NCBI GenBank assembly: GCA_963965975.1
Contig: OZ014413.1
Coordinates: forward strand, 9,450,101 to 9,514,100
Reading direction: 5' to 3'
DNA length: 64,000 nt
From: Xestospongia bergquistia
Lineage: Eukaryota; Porifera; Demospongiae; Haplosclerida; Petrosiidae
The notes beneath the pieces are model-generated. The model saw only the letters and a program-made list of their open reading frames with translations, had not been told where the DNA came from and ran no database searches. Positions 1 to 19,551 of the stretch are shown here, piece after piece. How positions within the stretch are numbered: the first letter of the stretch is position 1; each line of letters starts with the position of its first letter. Made by a program: the position numbers and the translations under genes.

Positions 1-2063
<2,063 letters not shown>

Positions 2064-2366
2064 TTTCCAGGCGATAGCTACAAAGGTGAGACGTCAAACT
2101 AAGCGGATGTTCGACTCACAGCAGCTGGAAAAGGATCACAGACCACTTTAAACACTATAGCAATGGAGATTGAATGAGGTGACGTTGTTTTTCCTCAAAT
2201 ATGCAAGAAAAAAGAAAGATATCTAACCCACAGCCCTTAGCTGTTTTAAAGGTAACGCCCCAAAATTCTGGGTCTGGAAACGAATGTAATATGATATTCT
2301 AGGAACGTTGATTACCACGTGTTTAAAGGGTTGTTGAACAAAGACCACAATTAAAAGACCTGGAAG
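2064..2366. promoter_or_regulatory. Probable bidirectional promoter between MYCBP2 and HARS
   Basis: This is the 303 bp between the two divergent start codons. It has no TATA box near either start. It holds CRE-like TGACGT cores at about 2090-2096 (as GACGTCA) and 2180-2186, and an E-box CACGTG at 2316-2321. The HARS start lies in AAGATGGCG and the MYCBP2 start in AAAATGGCTG, both resembling the YY1-type ATGGC context common at TATA-less start regions. The promoter role is inferred from position and motifs. Confidence 0.6.
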
Positions 2367-7843
<5,477 letters not shown>

Positions 7844-8396
7844 AACAATAAGTGTAATATACTATATTTAGTAACACTATTATCTAATTAACTATGCTAT
7901 TTTTAGTAATAGTCCAACAAATAGTTAATGATTTTTATTATATTGAAGGCTGATTATATCTGTAATCACGTGAGTGGGTGGTGTCTGTGTGTGTGTGTGT
8001 GTGTGTTTTGCTGAACAAAAATGGTTGTTAATTTAGAGTTAACTGATGATAGCGTTTTTTTACACAATAACCTAATGAACTACATATAATGATGGTATCT
8101 AATTATTGGCAGAAGACCAAAGATGTCAATTAAGGTTAGTTTGGTTTTAATGTTAAGTTATGACGTCCAGTTTAGTCAATAACGATGCAGCCACTACTGA
8201 TATTAGTGTGTTAAAGTTAACATTAATGTATGTATCAACATATCAAAAAGTATGAGTTATATTTTTTTTAAAACATGTAGGTTATGTTGGTCTACAAATA
8301 ATCAATAGTTTACAAAATTATAAACATAATTATTATATATTTCCATGTTATGTTATTATGATCATTTACATGTACATGTACATTATAACACAGTTA
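7844..8396. other. Shared 3' flank of HARS copies, non-coding
   Basis: There is no gene here. After the HARS stop the stretch contains AATCACGTGAGTGGGTGG (with a CACGTG E-box, about 7966) and a GT run. The same flank, diverged, follows the HARS fragments at 17.6, 20.8 (partial) and 31.1 kb and leads into the 3' end of a family gene at 8.4 and 18.2 kb. It therefore belongs to the duplicated cassette. No canonical AATAAA was seen close to the HARS stop. Confidence 0.7.
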
Positions 8397-8920
8397 TTAG
8401 ACAGTGTTATGTACTAGTTCAGTGTGTAGTCCTTGATCAATACATTCAATAGCACAGCAATAGAGATCATCATTATCAACAATATTGATATGTGGTATGT
8501 ACTTATAGGTTGAGTACACTAGTTCAGTGTGTAGTCCTTGATTAATAGCTTGTTCTTGTTCACAATATTGATTATATTGATAAAATATGAAGAGTATATA
8601 GAATATCAACAACAACAACAGTAAGATTACTATATAAAAAAGAAAATTAATTGTTAGTAATTATTATTGATAGCTATTAAAATATATTAGCTCTCAATAT
8701 GTGTGACTTAGTTACCTTTAATTCTTATAATAAAACAATTAATACCAACATATTGATGTACATGTATACATAACATTTAATACTAATAATATTAGAACAT
8801 CATTTTATATACTATATAAAAAAGAGTATATACTTGTTAGAAATGATTCCATTAATTAATAATTCTATAATTACCTGTAATAGTCCACAATAGATTAACA
8901 AGACAGGTTACTGGTATCAT
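8397..8920 (-). CDS. Tail-repeat family gene B, short single-pass membrane protein
   Basis: Exon 1 is 8875-8920 (MIPVTCLVNLLWTIT, phase 1 donor); exon 2 is 8397-8629 with acceptor CTATA on the plus strand at 8630; stop TAA at 8397-8399. The product is 92 residues. The first about 32 residues are almost all hydrophobic (CLVNLLWTITVILLLLLIFY), suggesting a signal anchor. The tail is about 1.5 repeats with QAINQGLHTELVYSTYKYIP and DDLYCCAIECIDQGLH, ending ELVHNTV. It lies 554 bp beyond the HARS stop, tail to tail. Function unknown; the open frame and matching splice sites make a real gene plausible. Confidence 0.6.
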
Positions 8921-9410
8921 CTTTTGTCTTCTCTGCTAAATGTCAGCTCTATAATGTTTTGATAATGTTACTACAAGTGTAACATGTCCTTTTATAATCC
9001 TCCACTGTCAATACTTGTCAATACTTGACAGTTTCCTAGCAACCCAATCAATGATCTGTCTGCAATTATTCCTTATATACATTCCAAAAATGTTTTTGCT
9101 GTTTAGTAAGTTCAACAGCAAAACATTACAAGTATTACCAGATACTAATAAAAAACAAAATGTAACAATTTAATTGTATCCAATATCAAAGACTTAGATA
9201 TTAACACTATTTGAGTGTAAGTAATGTACAGGAAATGTACATTACTTACATGTGTATGTATTATTCACAATACATACCCCCACATTTAGTTTAAAATGAA
9301 ACATACATAAATACATATTATCATCAAATTACAAGAAAATACTATAATAGGTAAATGAGGACAATGAGGGGAAAATGGACCACCACCTGAACTACCCTTG
9401 AAATATAGAC
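8921..9410. other. Upstream region of family gene B, no gene seen
   Basis: The part nearest gene B carries the family's conserved upstream block (CTGCTAAATGTCAGCTC). The rest is AT-rich with one perfect hairpin (9216-9250, listed separately). I see no coding potential. Confidence 0.5.
9216..9250. repeat. Perfect 15-bp inverted repeat with 5-base loop
   Basis: TGTAAGTAATGTACA at 9216-9230 and its exact complement at 9236-9250 enclose GGAAA. It lies between the gene B upstream region and a HARS fragment, and no T-run terminator or gene end adjoins it. Role unknown. Confidence 0.8.
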
Positions 9411-9708
9411 GGGATGAGTTTGAATATTGTGAAGTTATGGGAGTATTAGATAAGGTATATTATATGGATGAATGAATGGATTGATAGACGGATGGATGGA
9501 TGGATAGATGGATCAATAAACTTACTAACAAATGGACTAATTGTTAAAGTATATTTTTTATTCCTCTAGTTATCATTTGATCTTAGTCTAGCTAGAGGTC
9601 TAGATTATTATACTGGTATTATTTATGAGGCAGTACTTATAGGAGGTACATATACTAACACATGATAATCATGTGATCATATCTATCTCATCAGGTGATG
9701 TTCCAGGC
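9411..9708 (+). pseudogene. HARS fragment 1: end of exon 7, exon 8, start of exon 9
   Basis: The end of exon 7 (to 9454, donor kept) has a small internal deletion. Exon 8 (9570-9645) is whole and in frame ([16 protein letters not shown]). Exon 9 begins at 9695 with GTGATGTTCCAGG and breaks off within about 12 bases. The TGGA intron repeat is kept. No upstream or downstream exons are joined, so it is a dead fragment. Confidence 0.9.
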
Positions 9709-9860
9709 ATAGACAACTACCCTTATAAGAATTGACAGTAAAAGTAGTAAGTACAACATTTGATTGACTTGTATTACATAGTCTTTTTAGTATGACAAAT
9801 ATGTCTCAACACATACCATAATGATCACTATGACAATAAACAATAGAGTAGATACATTAA

Positions 9861-10373
9861 TATGTACAGGTACCATTTGTTATATTGTAACACTGTGCAG
9901 TCCTCAATATAACGTGTACAGGTACCATTTGTTATATTGTAACACTGTACAGTCCTCAATATAACATGTACAGGTACCATTTGTTATATTGTAACACTGT
10001 ACAGTCCTCAATATAACATGTACAGGTACCATTTGTTATATTGTAACACTGTACAGTCCTTAATATAACATGTACAGGTACCATTTGTTATATTGTAACA
10101 CTGTACAGTCCTTAATATAACATGTACAGGTACCATTTGTTATATTGTAACACTGTATAGTCCTTAATATAACATGTACAGGTACCATTTGTTATATTGT
10201 AACACAGTACAGTCTGTACAGTCCTTAATATAACATGTACATGTACCATTTGTTATATTGTAACACTGTACAGTCCTTAATATAACATGTGCAGGTACCA
10301 TTTGTTATATTGTAAAAACATTTGTTATATTGTAACACTGTGCAGTCCTCAGTATAACATGTACAGGTACCAT
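9861..10373 (+). repeat. 52-bp HARS-acceptor minisatellite, array 2 (orphan)
   Basis: About ten units of the same repeat as at 5.0-5.5 kb, including one partly duplicated unit near 10200-10220. It ends in GTACCATACAAAG with no HARS exon 4 after it. The array has therefore been moved or has lost its exon. Confidence 0.93.
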
Positions 10374-12637
10374 ACAAAGTATGGAAAGTTACAATGAGTC
10401 AATTAGAGAGAGAAATATTAGGATGAGTGATGCTCTTTCTATCAATTATATTCAAGTATTGGTAAATTTATTCAACCCTGATCAGTACTGTTGTGATCAT
10501 GAATAATCTTTGATCTCAACATGGCTTATATAAACATTACTTTTTTGTGTCCTATGATATGTTGATACACGTACATTATATACATGTACATACATGTATT
10601 AAATACATTGTGCAGGTGTACATTGTATAGCAGGTATCTACTAAGAGTTATAATAACTCACTATAATGTATAATTCTATTGAACACCTCCTTATGACAAC
10701 TGTTTTAATACTGTAATATGCAGCACTTATTACAAGTATTTTTAATATGTTGTTTTCTATGTCATTTTAATTAATATTCATATATATTAGGTATGTGTGT
10801 GTATAATATATAAATAAGGTTTATGTACTTGTTGTTAAATAATGTGTTATAGTAACACTGGACACTAATCATTTGTAGTATGTTTTTATTAAACTGTTTG
10901 ATCATCAGATTATATGTGGCATGCTGGGCTGTTCTGTACTTAACAACTTTTGTTATGTTCTTTTAATTAGATTTTTATATGTGACATGTGACATGCTACA
11001 CAAAATTAGAGTATAATAATTATAAAGGAGAATGTTTAGATATAAACTAAATTTATTTTAATGAAGTTAATGGTTGTGACATTCAATGACAATGTTTCTT
11101 ATGATTATTAACTGTCAATAAAGATAACTGGAAGCTCCAGATCTAAAGCAGGTCTAAGTAGATGTCCTTTATAACATCTTGAAGCTAACTTACTTAACAA
11201 AACTTCTCTTGATATTATAAATAAGTACATATATATATGTACATAATTTATAGAATTATTTTATTGATATTCTTTTATTTTTTGAAACTAGAGTACTCAT
11301 TTTCATATTCATTAGCTATATAGTAAATTCTTATAATTCTAACACATGTATTTATTATTTTATAGATCAAAAGAGATTTGTTTGCTTCAAGTTTTGAATC
11401 ACATATAAAGACAAAGAAAACTATCAAAAGATTTTGGTAAGTTATCAACTTCACAGAGTAATTATAGAATGTATAATCTATAATCATATGTTCTGACTAA
11501 ATAATAATTATAGAATGTGCAGTAGCAAGGTTAAAATAATTAAGAGGATTTATATTGTGTCTATAGAGCATATTTACTGTATGTACAACTCTCCATTTAT
11601 AGCAGGCTCAGTTTGTAGTTTTGTACATTCCTTTTCAATTACATGTGGTATTTACATGTACCTCTTATGTTGTCGCTGTTTAAAATGTTAGTTCAATATC
11701 TCCTCTTTATGTCAATTTCTTAACATACAATTCTTGTTGTTACTACTACCATATATATATATATATAATTATATGTAGATTCATAGAGTGACAAATGTGT
11801 ACATTATTAGTATGTGTATAATTTAATTTATGTAATTCATAACATCCAATGTTACTATGAAATTAATCCATCTATATTGTAACACTGTAATAGTCCTTGA
11901 TATATGCTTGTGTATATGTAAATAATTGTTAGGAATGATATACACTAAAGGTTGATAATTTAGTACTCCCTGTAATATGTATGGTTATTAGGAATGATTA
12001 CAGCTTTAAAAGATTATAACTATAGCTAGTCCATTGTCAATAGCTATGTACCAGAACCAGAGCTAGAAACTACTACATTTATATGCTTCATATCAATATA
12101 ACTATTACCTTATATGGGAAACCTAAGTGGGTTAATAGTTAAATTGATGACTTATGCATTACCATTTGTAATAATATACAAACTCTGTATACTTATTGAC
12201 ACATACATTGTGATACATTGATCAAGGAGTACACTTGTATTACCTGATATACTGACACATTTTGTATGCCAAATAGTCCTATAATTATTTATGGCTACAT
12301 GTTCGTTTTCCATATTTGTGACACTTGAAGTGCATGCCACAAATATTTCATTATGTTGTAGTCCTATTAACAAACAATTATGGGACTGTCTGTAATGCAG
12401 GTCATACAAGCATATCAGTAAAGTAAATCATGTTATGGCTATATAAATGAAAATAATGATATTAGCCTTAGGTCTGTTGTCCAACAAGTCTTTTTTTAAT
12501 TTAATAAGAGCTACAGGTAGTAAAGAAATCCACCCAAGAAGCCTTTGAAGATTACAAGTACTATTGTGTACATTACTTAATATAATTAAGTTTCAACCAA
12601 CAACTGTTCATCTGTGTGAATGAGAATATGTATCTGA
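10374..12637. other. 2.3 kb with no recognisable gene
   Basis: AT-rich sequence with short spurious reading frames only. A single degraded minisatellite unit is visible near 11875-11905 (TATATTGTAACACTGTAATA). Parts of 11930-12000 and 12470-12600 resemble 32760-32960 (caccc(a/g)agaagcctttgaag-type text), so they belong to the duplicated background. Confidence 0.5.
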
Positions 12638-12838
12638 TGTGGGGGTGGTGGGATTAAGGTAACACCCTGTTATTATAATGTTTAATTTTGTATTGCTCTC
12701 TCGCTCTCTTTCTCTCTCTCTCTCTCTCTCTAGGCTGAGGGACATATAAAATCAACCCAAAGTTTCTCAAATACAATATTGTGAACATGAGACTATCCCT
12801 ATAATGGTGGTTATTAGAGAGGAGGAGAGAACACAATG
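12638..12838 (+). pseudogene. HARS fragment 2: exon 11 tail, CT intron, broken exon 12
   Basis: GGGATTAAG followed by GTAAC is the exon 11 end (12658). A short CT tract leads to an acceptor at 12731-12733, and exon 12-like sequence starts at 12734. Compared with HARS it has small deletions that shift the frame, and the match stops at about 12836, 145 bp before the 3' end of family gene C. Dead fragment. Confidence 0.85.
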
Positions 12839-12854
12839 AATTACTAAATGCAAA

Positions 12855-12985
12855 GTGTAAGCATATATAGTCAATGTGAACACTATGAATTTCATATAGA
12901 ATCCACAAACATATATATGTGTGTAATGAAGGCACGGCATCAAAGTGGAATCCATATATGTGTGTAATGAAGGCATGGCATCAAA
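12855..12985. repeat. Two to three units of about 52 bp at the junction with family gene C
   Basis: ATATGTGTGTAATGAAGGCA followed by (C/T)GGCATCAAAGT occurs twice, at about 12916-12947 and 12955-12986, with a related start just upstream. The last unit supplies the stop codon of gene C (TGA at 12981-12983), so the repeat has truncated that gene. Confidence 0.7.
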
Positions 12986-14215
12986 GTATGTACTTATAAG
13001 TTGAGTATACTAGTTCAGTGTGTAGTCCTTGATCAATACATTCAACAGCACAGCAATAGAGATCATCATTATCAACAATATTGATATGTAGTATGTACTT
13101 ATAAGTTGAGTACACTAGTTCAGTGTGTAGTCCTTGATCAATACATTCAATAGCACAGCAATATAGATCATCATTATCAACAATATTGATATGTGGTATG
13201 TACTTATAAGTTGAGTATACTAGTTCAGTGTGTAGTCCTTGATCAATACATTCAACAGCACAGCAATAGAGATCATCATTATCAACAATATTGATATGTG
13301 GTATGTACTTATAGGTTGAGTATACTAGTTCAGTGTGTAGTCCTTGATCAATACATTCAATAACACAGCAATATAGATCATCATTATCAACAATATTGAT
13401 ATGTGGTATGTACTTATAGGTTGAGTATACTAGTTCAGTGTGTAGTTCTTGATCAATACATTCAACAGCACAGCAATATAGATCATCATTATCAACAATA
13501 TTGATATGTGGTATGTACTTATAGGTTGAGTATACTAGTTCAGTGTGTAGTCCTTGATCAATACATTCAACAGCACAGCAATATAGATCATCATCATCAA
13601 CAACATTGATATGTGGTATGTACTTATAGGTTGAGTATACTAGTTCTGAGCCTATCCCTTGATCAATAGCTTGTTCTTGTTGACAATATTGATTATATTG
13701 ATAAAATATGTAGAGTATATAGAATATCAACAACAACAACAACAGTATGATTACTATATAAAAAAGAAAAGTAATTGTTAGTAATTATTACTAAATATTA
13801 TCACTTATATAACAACTAGTACTACCTTATATTATTAATATGTTAACAATGAAGTAGTTATAATGATAGTTATTAAAAATATACTTTAACAACAAAATTG
13901 TACTTTTACAGAAACTATTAAACATTTTTAACTTGTAGAAAGTTTTAAGTTTCAATTAGTCATACTCACAATATAAAAACTAAATTTGTTATTAGTTACC
14001 ATGGTTACATCATTTATCAATAGGCATGACTTAGTTACCTTTAATTCTTATAATGATACAATTAATACCAACATATTAATGTACATATATACATAAAACT
14101 TAATACTAATAATATTAGAACATATTACTTATTAGAAATGATTCCATTAATTAATAATTCTATAATTACCTGTAACAGTAAACAATAGATTAACAAGACA
14201 GGCTACTGAAATCAT
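12981..14215 (-). CDS. Tail-repeat family gene C, membrane protein with about seven 35-residue repeats
   Basis: Exon 1 is 14170-14215 (MISVACLVNLLFTVT); exon 2 is 12981-13753; both ends have GT/AG and compatible phase 1. The product is 272 residues. A hydrophobic stretch (about residues 5-35, including VIILLLLLLIFYILYIFY) is followed by YQYNQYCQQEQAIDQG and six to seven 35-residue units with the core CIDQGLHTELVYSTYKYIPH and INIVDNDDLYCCAVE. At DNA level the 105-bp units are almost identical, so the array is young. Each unit has the hexamer STYKYI, which fits the ITIM pattern [SIVL]xYxx[ILV], and a CC pair. The C-terminus is cut at YKYIL by foreign repeat DNA. I do not recognise the family; topology and function are inferred. 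Confidence 0.65.
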
Positions 14216-14373
14216 CTTTTGTTTTACTGCAAAATGTCTGCTCTCAAATGTTTGGATAGAATAATCACAGCTTTGAATTTTATGTTGCCTTGTCTATATT
14301 TCTCATTATATATACTACCTCCAGGAAGCTAGGGTGTCCCCCTTAGGGTATTTCTCCCCATGGCCTTGAATGG

Positions 14374-14430
14374 CAATGGCACTATATATAAATATATTCA
14401 TATGAATATATTTATATATTAGTACCATTG
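14374..14430. repeat. 57-bp near-perfect palindrome
   Basis: CAATGGCAC and its counterpart AGTACCATTG flank the inner palindrome ATATATTCATATGAATATAT. The whole could fold into a long hairpin. It resembles the core of a small inverted-repeat element, but no flanking target duplication was recognised. Confidence 0.7.
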
Positions 14431-15074
14431 TCTTTTTATGTACTCATTACTATGAACAAATATATTGACATATCACATAACAATAAAGAGTTAACTATAC
14501 ATAGTATTCCTATATAGTAGAGCTTTGTTAATTACATTCCATTAGATTAGGTTTACATTAGTTTACACTTGTTAGTCAGTAAACATTATATTACTCTTAC
14601 TACCTCCTACATGGCAAGTTTTGGTGTATGTGTATGTGTTCGTCTGTCTCTTTATTAATCTAGTAATTACTACAACTCAAAACTATACACTATATAGCAA
14701 TAACTATCTATATATTGTTCTATGTATTATATTATATATTAATGAATGTATTATCTAGTATGAAAGTTTTTGAAGTCAATAAACAAAAAAATTACAGATC
14801 AAACAAAAGCTATATTATTAAGATTAACCTGTTTGTTAATAAAATGATATTATATGTTATGAATTTAGTGTTAAAACTTTCACTCTATTACAACAGATCA
14901 TACTATTGTCTAACTTAAGTATATTTACAATTAGTCTACAACATAATATATTAGCCCTCTAATTAACTATGATATTAACATCTTCAATAATTTTATAAGA
15001 TATATAACTTAAAATTTCGTCTATGTTATAATAATTTTACTAACCTTAATACACTTTATATTATCAATACTATT

Positions 15075-15120
15075 ATTACTATATATCTATTACTATATAT
15101 AGTAATAGATATACAGTAAT
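15075..15120. repeat. AT-rich palindrome shared by two duplicated blocks
   Basis: ATATCTATTACTATA and its complement TATAGTAATAGATAT, flanked by ATTACT/AGTAAT. The same palindrome, slightly changed, lies at about 21361-21413 in the homologous block. Confidence 0.7.
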
Positions 15121-17400
15121 ATTTAAAAGACTAGTTCTTGTTAATTTGTTGAACTAACAAGTAGTCTTCTGTTGCAGTAACACATGTTATCAGTATAGTT
15201 GTATGTAATATTGACCCTCTTACTCATGTCATGATCTCCTGGTAAATAAATAAGTAATTATTTGGCAACTGTTCTATCAATAAAGTTAGTTATCTCAGTA
15301 TTATACCTTACATATGCATACAAGCAACTTTCACACAGTTGTTATAGAAACAGCAAGGAAGCATGGGGGAGGAAAAAGAGGGAGGAGTAAAAGATTGACA
15401 CATTGTATCAGTGTTAAAGTATAGCTATATAATATGGATATATATTCTCAATTTAATTAACTGATGTTAATATTAGTATAACTAATACAATGATATATTA
15501 TATAGTGGACAACTATATCTAAGTCAAGAAAAAAGGATCAAATAATTGGTTGAGTTGTTCATTAATAATTAGCCAGCACTATGATATTCTTGAATATGTG
15601 ATATGGTACAATTGAAGTCCAACAATAAGGTAGTGAGTGTCATACTGTTGTTATTACTGTTATGATTAGATTAATATTTTAACATTATATCAGGTAAATC
15701 GAAAAAAATTGCACTATTAATGATATTGTGTATGTACACACAATACAGAGTTGACATAGAAAGTTATAAAATTAATTATGAAACCAATAAGTTTAGTTAA
15801 TAGGTTATGAGATCAGTATGTATTATCCATATAAATGATCTACTAACCAATATCGACTGATGTATGAAAGTCTGTTAATACTTCCACTCACTCACTAGTT
15901 TCCATATATCACATCTACAATGTACTAGCTTATTGTTGATATAACACATAGTTATTATACAATACTGTTGTAGGTAGTATTGACTTTCTCTCTAATATCA
16001 TAATAAATTGATTATTAATTAGTGATGTAAACTGTGGTATAGTGTAGTATATTGTGTTATAGTGAGTGGTAGGTGGTGAAACATGATTCCTTTCTCGTTC
16101 TTATTCCTTAGCTACGGAATGTTGTCTCATTTTTTATATGCAATCATGTTATCGATAATATGACTTTATTCAGCCACACTGGTAATGAATCTACTAACCA
16201 CAGTGGTAATGAATCATGTTATGTACAGATGTACAAAGATGGAAGCAGGAAACCATATGACTATATGGAATGAACAGGTTTTGTACATTCTCTCTGTCCA
16301 TAAATCACACACCATATATATATATAATACATACTGTCACATATATGTTATATTTATGTGTATTTACATGTATATGAAATTATAAACAAGACATGCAGTG
16401 ACAACAATTAATGTTTACAAACAAACATTTTTACTATTTAAACATGACACAATAGCATATTCAAACACAAGAACAGTAGAACAATTTCTTTTCTAAAATT
16501 AATACTAAATCAATCATATTTGTTAAGGTCTTGTATTCACAATGTACCATTTGTTATATTGTAATATGGTATAGTCCTTAAATTTAATTCAGTAATTATA
16601 TTATGTTAGTGAGATATGTGGTGGGTAGTCACAGATGTACATGTACATGTACAGGTATTTATGATACATGTACATGTATGCTCTATTAAATTTGTAAGTT
16701 TTAATATAAAGTTTATTTGCATTTTAATAGTGACCTTAATGATGGAATTTCTTATCAATTACCAAATAAATTTATTTGAATTGAATATATTGACTCTCCA
16801 ACTATATCAGACCAAAAGAGTACTTGTTAGAAATGATGTATTAATTACTAATTCTACAATTACCTGTATTATAGTACACTCATTTCCCTCTAATGTTTAG
16901 ATAAGATCACCATGGCTACTCAATATCCTAAATTCCTAATATATATATGACTTATAAATATGTTTAATTACCAACAACTGGCCTCTAATGTTTTGATAGG
17001 ATAACCACAGCTGTGGTGTTCACTGAATATCCACTACCTAGAATGTTTAGATAGGACAACCACAGTTGCTGAATGTTCATACTGAATAGACTCATAAGAA
17101 TTATTAAACATTTATTTCATAGTAATTATATCTAATATAATTAATTATCATATCACAAATATTAATGTAATGTGGAGTTTTATCCGAACATTACAGATTT
17201 AGGTCATTACATTGTTTATGCAATTCCTTTTGTAAGCTCAGTTCTACCATATTATAATACAAATGTTATATTGTGTCATTGATTGTATAAATATATATTA
17301 TATTATTGTTACTGTATTGTAAATAGCTCCTTTAGTACTTACAAAAAGACTTCTGTATGTCAAATAAATATTATAAAGTGACACTTGATTAAAGTAAAAA

Positions 17401-17617
17401 GTGAACATGAGACTATCCCTATAATGGTGGTTATTGGAGAGGAGGAGAGAACACAAAGAGGAGTAAAGATAAGAGATGTTAAAACACAAGAAGAGGTAAG
17501 TTTATGTCATCTATCTTGTCAATGTTCATTATAATATCTCATTGTTTGTAGGTATTTATTAAAGTGAAGAATTTAGTTAAAGAAATCAAGAGAAGATTGA
17601 ATATGTTAAGTGTTTAA
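17401..17617 (+). pseudogene. HARS fragment 3: exon 12 (3' part) and exon 13
   Basis: Exon 12-like sequence covers 17401-17495 with its donor, and exon 13 covers 17552-17617 with its stop. The reading frame is open (FIKVKNLVKEIKRRLNMLSV) but nothing upstream supplies a start or the other exons. The usual 3' flank and family gene D follow, showing the tail-to-tail cassette. Confidence 0.88.
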
Positions 17618-18157
17618 AACAATAAGTGTAATGTACTATATTTAGTAACACAATGATCTTTACCTTTCGCTATTTTTAGTAATGATCCAACAAAAGTTAA
17701 TGATTAAAATCCTATCCAGTAATCATTACTGATTATATCTGTAATCACGTGAGTGGGTGGTGCGTATATGTACCTTTTCCTGAACAAAAATTAATGGTTG
17801 TCAATTTAGAGTTAGCTGACGATAGTGTTTTAAACAACCGAATTAAGTACATATAGTGATGGTATCTAGTTATTACTAGAAGTCCTGTTAAAGATATTAG
17901 TTAAGGTTAGTTTGATTATAATGTTAAGTTATGAGGTCCAATAATGACGCAGATATTACTGACATTAGTGTGTTAAAGTTAACGTTAATGTATGCATCAA
18001 CATATCAAAAAGTATGAGTTTTATTTTTTTAAATAGATGTAGGTTATGTGGTTTACAAATGATCAATAGTTTACAAAATTATAAACATAATTATTATATA
18101 TTTCCAGGTTATGTTATTATGATCATTTACATGTACATGTACATTATAACACAGTTA

Positions 18158-18857
18158 TTAGACAGTGTTATGTACTAGTTCAGTGTGTAGTCCTTGATCA
18201 ATAGATTGTACTGCACTGTAATATAGATCATCATCAACTTATACAGGATAGCTATTGATATGTGATGTGGAGTCATGGATGGCATATATCATCTGTGAAT
18301 ATAATCCTTGATCAATAGCCTCTACTGCACTGCAATATAAATCATCATCAACTTGTATAGGATAGCTATTGATATGTTGTGTGGAGGTATGAGTATTAAA
18401 TACCATTTCAGAACATAATCCTTGATCAACTGCTTGTGTAGGATAGCTATTGATATGCGGAATGTACTTATAGGTTGAGTACACTAGTTCAGTGTGTAGT
18501 CCTTGATCAACAGCTTGCTCTGGTTGACAATATTGATTATATTGATAAAATATGAAGAGTATATAGAATATCAACAACAACAATAGTATGATTACTATAT
18601 AAAAAAGAAAAGTAATTATTAGTAATTATTATTGATAGTTATTAAAACATATTAGCTCTCAATATATGTGACTTAGTTACCTTTAATTCTTATAATAATA
18701 CAATTAAAACCAACATATTAATGTACATATATACATAAAACTTAATACTAATATTATTATAACATATTACTTATTAGAAATGATTCCATTAATTAATAAT
18801 TCTATAATTACCTGTAATAGTCCACAATAGATTAACAAGACAGTATATTGAAATCAT
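18158..18857 (-). pseudogene. Tail-repeat family gene D with a nonsense codon
   Basis: Exon 1 is 18812-18857 (MISIYCLVNLLWTIT); exon 2 begins at 18594. The frame encodes the membrane segment (ILLLLLIFYILFIFYQYNQY) and mixed repeat units, then stops at TAA (18239-18241) where paralogues A and F have CAA (NSYPVQ). Beyond the stop the same frame continues as a normal repeat end down to 18158. A 133-residue truncated product is possible. One further feature is a short spliced-in unit (QHINSYPTQAVDQGL). Confidence 0.65.
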
Positions 18858-19551
18858 CTTTTGTTTTACTGCAAAATGTCTGCTCTCAAATATTTGGATA
18901 GAATAATCACAACTTTGAATTTTATTCTGCTACAGATACATACCACACTACTATAATTGTGTGGGTGTTTTGTTCGAAATGACCAATAAGATTTTGATGT
19001 CATCATGAATATTGTTAATGAAAGCTCATGACATTAATTTATGAATGTTGTTAATGAGTGTGTCTAGTATTAACTTATCATGAATATTCTGAACTTTTTC
19101 TTAAAACTAGCTATGGCATGACATCAGTGATATTGCTAACAGAATGTCTTAACTAACATTTTATTACTGACCATAGCTATAATAATGAAAATATTATTAT
19201 AAAACTGTTCCAATTTTGTTTCTTATCTAAACAGCTTTAAACTGATGTAACGTTAATACCTTTAGTTTACTAGGCTCTGCTCTACTATGTTACATCGATG
19301 TAATATTTGTGCCATTGATTATACAGAATATATTATATTATTGTTACTGTATCCTACATGATATCAAATCTTGTAGGATACAGTCTTCTCTACTAAATGT
19401 CTGCTCTATAATGTTTTGTTATAATGTTTACTGAGCCTCCAAACTTATAAATGCTAAGCCAAGGAACTTCCACTTGTTATAAACATTCCAGTGTGGTTTA
19501 TTAGGTTCATGTCTGCCAAGGTGTAGTATCTATATAATATATTATATACCA
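18858..19551. other. Upstream region of gene D; no gene seen
   Basis: The conserved family upstream block (CTGCAAAATGTCTGCTCTCA) lies next to exon 1, and a second degraded copy of it lies at about 19385-19425. The rest is AT-rich and unassigned. Confidence 0.5.

Larger units (their letters stand above)
14216..17400. other. 3.2 kb without a convincing gene; duplicated background
   Basis: The first part is the upstream block of gene C. From about 14880 to 16380 the sequence is a diverged copy of 21180-22620 (shared landmarks: AGATCATACTATTGTCTAAC, the ATATCTATTACT palindrome, GGAAGCATGG, CCACAGTGGTAATGAATC). At 16543-16575 is one degraded minisatellite unit. At 16790-16900 is a remnant of a gene A-type first exon lacking its ATG. 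Short ORFs here look spurious. Confidence 0.55.

Noticed and set aside
8700..8770. Conserved block with a donor-like end (GGTAACT on minus) in the intron of family genes as an extra exon
   Set aside because: It is open in gene B but has an in-frame TAA in gene C, lacks a clear acceptor, and exon 1 joins the membrane exon in phase without it.
11275..12409. Short minus-strand ORFs of 70-85 codons
   Set aside because: Composition is that expected of AT-rich DNA; no splice context, no paralogues, no motif.
18239..18241. TAA read as glutamine (alternative genetic code), because paralogues have CAA there
   Set aside because: All other genes here use TAA as a normal stop (HARS, the mucin-like gene); a point mutation is simpler.
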